Assembly (NCBI GenBank): GCA_027295435.1
Contig: JAPUKX010000095.1
Span: 1-5,730, forward strand
Length of the DNA stretch: 5,730 nt
Source: Planctomycetota bacterium
GTDB lineage: Bacteria > Planctomycetota > Phycisphaerae > Phycisphaerales > SM1A02
Reading direction: 5' to 3'
Shown here: one piece after another, positions 1 to 5,062 of the stretch
Position numbering within the stretch: the stretch's first letter is position 1
How the letters are laid out: the number at the start of each line of letters is the position of its first letter
The notes under the pieces: model-generated
The model's database searches: none
The model's input: the letters and a program-made list of their open reading frames with translations, nothing else
What the model was told of the DNA's origin: nothing
Made by a program: the position numbers and the translations under genes

Positions 1-314
1 GCCCGGAACCGCCACTGCCGTTCCTGGCGGGCCTGGCGCAGCTCGATTTCACTTCGCAACTCAGCCGGAGCCGGTCGATCGATGATCGGCTCGGCGTGGT
101 AGCCGCGGTCTCGTACCGCGTCCACGATCGTCTCGGTGTGCCGATTTTCGCCGAGCACGGTGGCCAGCCCGTCGATGACGCTGACGCTGGCCGAGCGCAC
201 ACCGGGCTTGGCTTCGATGGCCCCCTGCACGGCCGCGGCACAGCTCGCACAGTGCATGCCGGTGACCTTCAGTTGAAGCTCCCGGCGAGGCTTTTCGATG
301 GTGGAGACCGGCAT
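1..314 (-). CDS. Metal-transporting P1B-type ATPase, N-terminal part (partial, runs off left edge)
   Basis: Translating the minus strand from the ATG at 314 gives 104 residues with no stop before the window edge. Residues 13-77 form a heavy-metal-associated (HMA) domain: GMHCASC at 19-25 supplies the two metal-binding cysteines (C22, C25), followed by the usual pattern of an amphipathic helix, a V-R-S-A-S-V strand and a closing R-G-Y-H-A-E-P segment. Residues 86-104 are charged and Arg/Gln-rich (ELRQARQERQWRFR), as commonly seen between the HMA domain and the first membrane helix of copper-type P1B ATPases. Members of this family sit in the cytoplasmic membrane and use ATP to export Cu(I) or similar soft metals. 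A stand-alone copper chaperone would normally end near residue 70, so an ATPase is favoured. The catalytic DKTG and CPC motifs lie outside the window, so metal specificity cannot be read. An in-frame TAG lies 12 bases upstream of the ATG, which supports this start. It is transcribed divergently from the small gene at 428. Confidence 0.8.
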   Translation of the reverse strand, partial: MPVSTIEKPRRELQLKVTGMHCASCAAAVQGAIEAKPGVRSASVSVIDGLATVLGENRHTETIVDAVRDRGYHAEPIIDRPAPAELRSEIELRQARQERQWRFR

Positions 315-321
315 CAGGCAA

Positions 322-325
322 TCCT
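322..325 (-). promoter_or_regulatory. Ribosome binding site of the P-type ATPase gene
   Basis: On the minus strand AGGA lies 7 bases before the ATG at 314, a normal Shine-Dalgarno spacing. Together with the in-frame stop just upstream this fixes the start. Confidence 0.5.
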
Positions 326-383
326 AGGCCATGATTCCCGAAGCATATCTTGCCGTTGGGGGCAACGAATCTGTCGGGGAAAC

Positions 384-412
384 TTGTCTATGCGGCTCGA
401 GGGGACGATACT
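384..412 (+). promoter_or_regulatory. Possible sigma-70-like promoter for the small gene upstream of secA
   Basis: TTGTCT (384-389) and GATACT (407-412) are separated by 17 bases; each matches the sigma-70 consensus at 4 of 6 positions. Transcription would begin near 419, only some 9 bases before the ATG at 428, giving an almost leaderless message. An overlapping TTATAC (412-417) is an alternative -10 and would make the leader shorter still. On the opposite strand TATAAG (411-416) could serve as a -10 for the divergent ATPase gene, but I see no good -35 for it. A small inverted repeat (CGTTG, four G, CAACG, 354-367) lies in the same intergenic region; no known metal-regulator operator was recognised. 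Motif matching by eye only. Confidence 0.3.
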
Positions 413-427
413 TATACGAGCCAACGT

Positions 428-790
428 ATGCGAGCCGATCCGTATTCCATCCGTGCGACAGGCCTGGCTGCCACCGCCACCACCCTGGTAGCGATGGTGG
501 CGATGTCGGCGACGGTCTCCCGGGCCCCGACCCCGCGGGCATTGGACGCCCAGGTCCGCGCTACGCTGAGCGAGTCGCATGTGGCGCGGGTGGTCGCGGC
601 GGCGGTTGCGGCCGCAGCCCGGGACCTGCTTGGTGGTGAGCGGTGCACCGCAGCCGTGGCCCTGTTGGAAGACTCTGCGGGGTACGGTGCTCATGCGATA
701 TGGTGCACCGTGACCACGCCCGCATGGCCGTTCGCGCCGCTTGTGCTTCTGGACGAACGGCTGCTGGATCTGCCGCCGCCGAGCTGCTGA
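428..790 (+). CDS. Small protein of unknown function upstream of secA, signal-like N-terminus and Pro-Pro-Pro end
   Basis: The frame gives 120 residues and has the high third-position GC of a real gene in this window. I do not recognise the family. Residues 1-10 contain two arginines (R2, R9); residues 11-30 are small and hydrophobic (GLAATATTLVAMVAMSATV), like a signal peptide h-region, with SRA (31-33) as a possible cleavage site. It could equally be a signal anchor. The remainder is Ala/Val/Leu-rich with two cysteines in the middle (C71 or nearby, and the Cys of IWCTV), then a hydrophobic Trp/Pro/Leu segment, and ends LLDLPPPSC. Three consecutive CCG proline codons occupy 773-781, just before TGA at 788-790. 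No Shine-Dalgarno precedes the ATG at 428; an in-frame TTG at 350 would add 26 residues but lies upstream of the best promoter candidate and would bury the hydrophobic segment. The gene is on the same strand as secA with a 104-base gap, so cotranscription is likely. A role in monitoring secretion, as for SecM, is possible but unproven. Confidence 0.6.
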   Translation: MRADPYSIRATGLAATATTLVAMVAMSATVSRAPTPRALDAQVRATLSESHVARVVAAAVAAAARDLLGGERCTAAVALLEDSAGYGAHAIWCTVTTPAWPFAPLVLLDERLLDLPPPSC

Positions 791-865
791 ATCGCGATTG
801 CGTACGGTGTGGACCCAGCTCGCCGCCCCGGTGGCCGGCGGGCCGGTCCGTGTTCGATTCAGCTC
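781..865 (+). other. Inverted repeat spanning the end of the small gene and the secA leader
   Basis: CTGAATC (787-793) pairs with GATTCAG (856-862), and GAG (781-783) with CTC (863-865), giving 10 base pairs with a three-base bulge (784-786). Inside it GGACC (811-815) can pair with GGTCC (845-849), and CCGG-TGG-CCGG (829-839) can form a small hairpin. The 5' arm overlaps the last codons and stop of the upstream gene. No T-run follows, so it does not look like an ordinary intrinsic terminator. In sequence this GC-rich such pairing can arise by chance. Confidence 0.35.
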
Positions 866-883
866 TCCATTAGGCGATTCCAC

Positions 884-888
884 AGAGG
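884..888 (+). promoter_or_regulatory. Ribosome binding site of secA
   Basis: AGAGG lies 6 bases before the ATG at 895. An in-frame TAG at 871-873, with no ATG, GTG or TTG between it and 895, leaves this ATG as the only plausible start. The adjoining TCCACA (879-884) is complementary to TGTGGA (808-813), which could partly mask the site. Confidence 0.7.
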
Positions 889-894
889 TCAAAC

Positions 895-3800
895 ATGGGT
901 TTTCCCGTTGTCTCAACGGTGCTGCGCACGGTGTTCGGTACCCGCAACGATCGCATGGTCAAGCGCTACCTGCGGGTCGTAGACGAGGTCAATACCTTCG
1001 AAGACCGGATCAGCCGGTTGACGGATGGGCAGCTTCGTGCCCAGACGGACGAATTTCGCAAGAAACTTCAAGACGGCGCCAAGCCGACCGACGTTATGCC
1101 GGAGGTCTTCGCCGTCGCTCGAGAAGCGATGGATCGAAACGTCGGCATACGCAACATCTTCGACCCGAAGCACGAATTCGATGCGTCGGTGCTTCCCGAT
1201 GACGCCCGCAAGCTCTACGACGAGGTCCAAGCCCTGATTGAACAAACCAAGCCGGCGGAGCCGACGGGCGATTTCCTCGGATCACACGAGCCGGTGCCCG
1301 CGTGGCTGTTTGTCGATATCCCCGTGCGACTGTACGAGGCGGTGCGAACGTTGCACCCCGATTCGAAGCCGCCGTTTCGGGCTCGACCGTTTGATGTGCA
1401 AGTCGTCGGGGCCGTGGTCCTCTATGAAGGAAGGATCGCGGAGATGAAGACCGGCGAGGGCAAGACCATTGTCGCCCCGCTTGCGTGCTATCTAGCCGCG
1501 CTCCAAGGCAAGCAGGTGCACGTGGTCACCGTCAACGATTATCTGGTGCAGCGCGACCGCGACTGGACCTTCCCCTTTTTCCGGGCGCTGGGCTTGACCG
1601 TGGGGGCGATCCATCCGCAGCACATGCAGAGCCCGCAGAACAAGCAGCTCGCCTATGCGTGTGACGTGGTCTACGGCACCACCAGCGAGTTCGGCTTCGA
1701 CTATCTGCGCGACAACATGAAGCTCAGCGTGCAGGATCAGGTGCAGCGGCGGCGCGACATCGCCATCGTGGACGAGGTCGACTCGATCCTCATCGATGAA
1801 GCCCGCACGCCGTTGATCATCTCCGGCTTGGCGCACGAGCACAGCCCGCGGTACGCGATGGCGGACCGGCTGGCAAGGCATCTGGTCGGGAAACAGGATG
1901 AGTGGACCGCGGCCGACGGGAAGGTGAAGTCTTGCCTGGTTGAGATTTCCGGGTTGGAAGGCGACATCCGCAACGCCCGCGACAAGTCGAAGATTCCTGC
2001 GCTGAGAGAACGGATGGAGCAGGCCAAGGCCCGGCTCCCCGACCTCGAAGCCGATCGTGACAAGCATGTTCAGTACTACGAAGTGGAGCTGGACAAGAAG
2101 AAGGCGACGCTCACGCACGACGGCATCGCCGAAGCTCAGAAGATCGCCGGCGTCGGGTCGTTCTACGTCGGCGACAACATCGACATCCCTCACCTGCTCG
2201 AACAGTCCATACGCGCCCTCACCGTCTACCAGCGCGACCGCGACTATGTTGTCTCGCCCGATGATCAAGGCCAACAGAGTGTCGTCATCGTCGATCAGAG
2301 CACCGGGCGGAAGATGATCGGCCGGCAATGGTCCGATGGATTGCACCAGGCGATCGAGTCCAAGGAAGGCGTGCCGATCAAGCAGGAAACGCAGACCATG
2401 GCCACGATCACGATTCAGAACTTCTTCAAGCTGTACGGCCGCCTCGCGGGCATGACCGGCACCGCCGACACCGAGGCGACCGAGTTCTACGAGATCTACA
2501 AGCTTGACGTGATCGCCATTCCCACGAATGTCCCTGTGATCCGCACCGATCACAACGATGTCGTGTTCCTCGCCGTCAAAGACAAATGGGACGCGATCGT
2601 CGATGAGATCAAGGCCTTCCACGATGTAGGCCGGCCGATACTCGTGGGAACCACCAGCGTGGAGAAGTCTGAAAAGATCAGCGAGATGCTGAAGCGGAAA
2701 TACAACATCCAGCACGAGGTGCTCAACGCCAAGCAGCATGAGCGCGAGGCGGACATCATCGCCCACGCTGGTGAGCTGGGGGCGGTGATGATCGCGACCA
2801 ACATGGCTGGGCGCGGCACCGACATCGTGCTCGGCCGCTTTACGCCCAAGCAGCTCATCGACCATTGGAAGCGCCGCGGCATATGCCCCAAGGACGTCAC
2901 CCCCGACATGCCGCCTCAGCAGATCGTTGCCTCCGTCTACCGGTGCCTGGCCCCCAAGGAGCTGGACCTGGCCAAGGGCGAGGTCGAGTCGATGTCCGAT
3001 GACGAGATCCGCCTGGCGCTGCTTCGCAACTGGGCGGTGGATCGGTGCTGGGTCAGCGAGAGCAAAGCGGCGTCGATGTCCCAGGAGCAATTGCTTCAAG
3101 AGCTGGACAAATCAGGGGGATCGCTGCTTCATCGGCTGAGCGTATTCCAAGACGTCGAGGACATGGGTGGTCTGCACGTGATCGCCACGGAGCGCCATGA
3201 GGCGCGGCGGATCGACAATCAGCTCCGGGGCCGCTGCGGCCGCCAAGGCGACAAGGGCTCCAGCCGCGTGTTCCTGAGCCTCGAAGACGATCTGATGAAG
3301 ATGTTCGCCGGGCCCACCACCCTCAAGGTGCTCAGCAAGCTGGGCATGAAGGAAGGCGACGCCATCGAGCATCCGATGCTGACCAAGTCGGTCGTCCGCG
3401 CCCAGCGCAAGGTTGAAGAGCGAAACTTCCTCGTCCGCAAGAACATCCTTGAGTACGACGAGCCGATGGATGTGCAGCGCGGCGTCTTCTACTCCATCCG
3501 CCAGAACGTGCTGGCAGGTCGCAATGTCAAGCAACTGATCTTCCAGTACATCGACGAGGCGGTGCTGGATGCCGTGAACCGCTTCCTGGACAAGAACTAC
3601 GGGGCCAACTGCATGGGTGAGTGGATCCATGAGAACCTCAACGTGGCGATCGATCCGATTCGTCTCCGCGGCAAAGACCGCCAGGACCTGCACGAGCTCG
3701 TCCGAATCGATGCGAAACAAGAGGCAGCCGTCGTCATTCGGGTCACGATCGGCGAGTACATGCCGGCTGATACCGATGCGGACTCATGGGATGTCAAGGG

Positions 3801-4992
3801 TCTCGCGGATTGGGGCAACGCCAACTTCCAGGCCGGTCTGAAGCCCAGCCGGTTGCGCGAGATCACCGCCGACGAGATCATCGTCCTTTTGGAGCAGGCG
3901 GCCGAGAAGCGCATCGACAACGCTGACCTCTCGCCGCTCGATCAATACCTCGTTGACAACTACGGCGAGAAGGAGCTGGCCGGATGGGCGAGCAGCAAGT
4001 TCAACGGCACGTTCAAGGCGGATGACTTCGTCGGGATTGAAGACCTCGACGATGTGGTCGAGAAATTGATGACCCGCGCCCGTGAAGCATATCAACGTCG
4101 CGAGCTCACCTATCCGATCGACTTCGCCCTAGACATGACCTCGGCCGTCATGTCGCAGGATCCGCAGCACGCGTTGCAGCAGTTCTGTACGTGGGTCAAG
4201 GCTAAGTATGAGCTGACCTGGAACCCGCAGGCGCTGCCTTCGGCCGATCCCGCCCAGCTGCGCGCTCTGCTCATTGCTGAGGCCGAGAAGTGGGACGAAT
4301 CGCGAATCGCCGAACGGGCCGAACGGGCCGTGGCAGCCGGCAGCTCACCCGATGAGCTCGATGAGTGGTTCGAGCGCCACTGCAACGCGAAGCTGACCGA
4401 GGATGAGCGCAAGCGGGCGGAGGATGATCCCCAAACTGTGGCCGAGGAGAAGATTGCGTCCGTCCTTCGATCGGAGCTCACCCAGTTCGAGCGGTGGGTG
4501 CTGCTCCAGATACTCGATTCTGCCTGGAAGGATCACCTTTACTCGATGGACCAGATCAAGGAGTCGATTGGGTTCCGCTCGTTCAGCCAGCGGGACCCGC
4601 GCATCGAGTTCAAGCGCGAGGCGGGGCGGCTGTTCGAAGAGATGGGACAGTCGGTGCGTGACAAGGTGACGGACCTGATCTTCAAAGCCAGGCTAACGCC
4701 GCAGCCGCCGCCGGCAGCGGCGCCGGGGGTAGCGGTGCGTCCCGGACCCGGTGGGCCGGTGACGCGCCCGGCTCAGCCGGCGATTGCTGCGGCCGCTGCT
4801 GCGGCGACCGCGGCCGGGACCGCGACCCAGCGCCGCGATCTGGTGGCTGCCCAACGTGCCGGCACCGCCACCGCCACCGCTAGACCCAAGCGCCAGCCGG
4901 TCCGCCGGACCAGCCCGGCCATCGGGCGCAATGAGCCGTGCCCCTGCGGCTCCGGCAAGAAGTACAAACACTGCTGCGGCCGACGAACGTAA
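895..4992 (+). CDS. secA: Protein translocase ATPase SecA, unusually long form
   Basis: SecA is the cytosolic and membrane-associated ATPase that pushes preproteins through SecYEG. Domains in order: N-terminal helix with FGTRNDR (14-20); NBD1 with the Q motif FDVQ (Q169), Walker A MKTGEGKT (184-191), VTVNDYL (211-217) and Walker B DEVD (293-296) followed by ILIDEARTPLIISG; the preprotein-crosslinking domain (about 312-475); MTGTADTE (520-527); NBD2 with GTTSVEKSE (585-593), motif V TNMAGRGTDI (635-644) and motif VI QLRGRCGRQGD (776-786); scaffold domain from about 825, with AQRKVEERNF (836-845); an enlarged wing region (about 880-1190); the two-helix finger with WKDHL (1211-1215) and SFSQRDP (1229-1235), which has Phe1230 where E. 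coli has Tyr794 at the fingertip; a Pro/Ala linker (1268-1340); and the C-terminal SEC-C zinc motif C1349, C1351, C1360, C1361 in RNEPCPCGSGKKYKHCCGR. At 1365 residues it is about 460 longer than E. coli SecA. The excess lies at about 86-162, 345-397, 648-757 and 960-1190. All catalytic motifs are intact, so it should be active; no second secA is visible here. Confidence 0.98.
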   Translation: MGFPVVSTVLRTVFGTRNDRMVKRYLRVVDEVNTFEDRISRLTDGQLRAQTDEFRKKLQDGAKPTDVMPEVFAVAREAMDRNVGIRNIFDPKHEFDASVLPDDARKLYDEVQALIEQTKPAEPTGDFLGSHEPVPAWLFVDIPVRLYEAVRTLHPDSKPPFRARPFDVQVVGAVVLYEGRIAEMKTGEGKTIVAPLACYLAALQGKQVHVVTVNDYLVQRDRDWTFPFFRALGLTVGAIHPQHMQSPQNKQLAYACDVVYGTTSEFGFDYLRDNMKLSVQDQVQRRRDIAIVDEVDSILIDEARTPLIISGLAHEHSPRYAMADRLARHLVGKQDEWTAADGKVKSCLVEISGLEGDIRNARDKSKIPALRERMEQAKARLPDLEADRDKHVQYYEVELDKKKATLTHDGIAEAQKIAGVGSFYVGDNIDIPHLLEQSIRALTVYQRDRDYVVSPDDQGQQSVVIVDQSTGRKMIGRQWSDGLHQAIESKEGVPIKQETQTMATITIQNFFKLYGRLAGMTGTADTEATEFYEIYKLDVIAIPTNVPVIRTDHNDVVFLAVKDKWDAIVDEIKAFHDVGRPILVGTTSVEKSEKISEMLKRKYNIQHEVLNAKQHEREADIIAHAGELGAVMIATNMAGRGTDIVLGRFTPKQLIDHWKRRGICPKDVTPDMPPQQIVASVYRCLAPKELDLAKGEVESMSDDEIRLALLRNWAVDRCWVSESKAASMSQEQLLQELDKSGGSLLHRLSVFQDVEDMGGLHVIATERHEARRIDNQLRGRCGRQGDKGSSRVFLSLEDDLMKMFAGPTTLKVLSKLGMKEGDAIEHPMLTKSVVRAQRKVEERNFLVRKNILEYDEPMDVQRGVFYSIRQNVLAGRNVKQLIFQYIDEAVLDAVNRFLDKNYGANCMGEWIHENLNVAIDPIRLRGKDRQDLHELVRIDAKQEAAVVIRVTIGEYMPADTDADSWDVKGLADWGNANFQAGLKPSRLREITADEIIVLLEQAAEKRIDNADLSPLDQYLVDNYGEKELAGWASSKFNGTFKADDFVGIEDLDDVVEKLMTRAREAYQRRELTYPIDFALDMTSAVMSQDPQHALQQFCTWVKAKYELTWNPQALPSADPAQLRALLIAEAEKWDESRIAERAERAVAAGSSPDELDEWFERHCNAKLTEDERKRAEDDPQTVAEEKIASVLRSELTQFERWVLLQILDSAWKDHLYSMDQIKESIGFRSFSQRDPRIEFKREAGRLFEEMGQSVRDKVTDLIFKARLTPQPPPAAAPGVAVRPGPGGPVTRPAQPAIAAAAAAATAAGTATQRRDLVAAQRAGTATATARPKRQPVRRTSPAIGRNEPCPCGSGKKYKHCCGRRT
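3802..4494 (+). repeat. Degenerate Trp-marked repeats in the SecA wing region
   Basis: Four segments share the protein pattern L-x-x-W-x-x-x-x-[FYC] followed by a helical stretch of about 25 residues: LADWGNANF (970-978), LAGWASSKF (1028-1036), FCTWVKAKY (1097-1105) and LDEWFERHC (1155-1163). The tryptophans are at 973, 1031, 1100 and 1158, so the spacing is 58, 69 and 58. Aligned without gaps, 973-1031 and 1100-1158 share W, A4, P12, L15, LL (26-27), AEK (31-33), EL (55-56) and the final W. The second unit, ending AYQRRE (1065-1070), best matches the single E. coli wing unit (VYQRKE). At DNA level only short tandem copies remain: CGAATCG twice (4296-4309) and GAACGGGCC twice (4312-4329). The call comes from alignment by eye. 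Confidence 0.5.
4696..4914 (+). other. Low-complexity Pro/Ala linker of SecA
   Basis: Residues 1268-1340 join the finger/scaffold region to the zinc motif. The segment starts Pro-rich (PQPPPAAAPG), passes through Gly/Pro and a near-continuous alanine run (about 1296-1307), and ends basic (ARPKRQPVRR, 1329-1338). Such C-terminal linkers are flexible and poorly conserved in SecA. The Pro-Pro-Pro at 1271-1273 would need elongation factor P for smooth translation. Confidence 0.7.
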
Positions 4993-5001
4993 ACGCCGAA
5001 A

Positions 5002-5016
5002 GGTCAACCGGTCAAC
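5002..5016. repeat. Short direct repeat downstream of secA
   Basis: GGTCAAC occurs at 5002-5008 and again at 5010-5016, an 8-base period. It starts 10 bases after the secA stop codon. No protein-binding motif was recognised. Confidence 0.4.
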
Positions 5017-5019
5017 AGC

Positions 5020-5038
5020 CGGGACGCTACGTGTCCCG
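5020..5038. terminator. Hairpin between convergent secA and the membrane protein gene
   Basis: CGGGACGC and GTGTCCCG form an 8-base-pair stem (one G-T wobble) around a TAC loop. It lies 28 bases after the secA stop and 25 bases beyond the end of the convergent gene, where a shared bidirectional terminator would be expected. Neither strand has a T-run after the stem, so it is not a canonical intrinsic terminator. An alternative pairing, GCTACG (5026-5031) with CGTAGC (5050-5055), competes with it. Confidence 0.4.
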
Positions 5039-5062
5039 AGACCGGCGAGCGTAGCCCGCTGG

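Noticed and set aside
61..321. An 86-codon minus-strand frame over the P-type ATPase start.
   Set aside because: The overlapping frame from ATG 314 encodes a clear HMA domain with GMHCASC; this one is a shadow starting from a TTG.
852..868. A tRNA T-loop-like sequence, GTTCGATTC, just before secA.
   Set aside because: Flanking bases do not form a five-pair T stem, there is no matching acceptor arm, and no D or anticodon arm is visible upstream.
314..916. A 200-codon minus-strand frame across the small gene and the secA leader.
   Set aside because: Its Arg/Gly/His-rich translation is typical of a wrong frame. The plus-strand frame at 428-790 has the expected third-position GC and a sensible hydrophobic N-terminus.
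1492..3099. A 535-codon open frame on the minus strand inside secA.
   Set aside because: It lies wholly antisense to a clear SecA frame with intact motifs in high-GC DNA, where long antisense frames are common. Its translation shows no recognisable motif.
3112..3720. A 202-codon minus-strand frame inside secA.
   Set aside because: Same reasoning: an antisense shadow of conserved SecA coding sequence.
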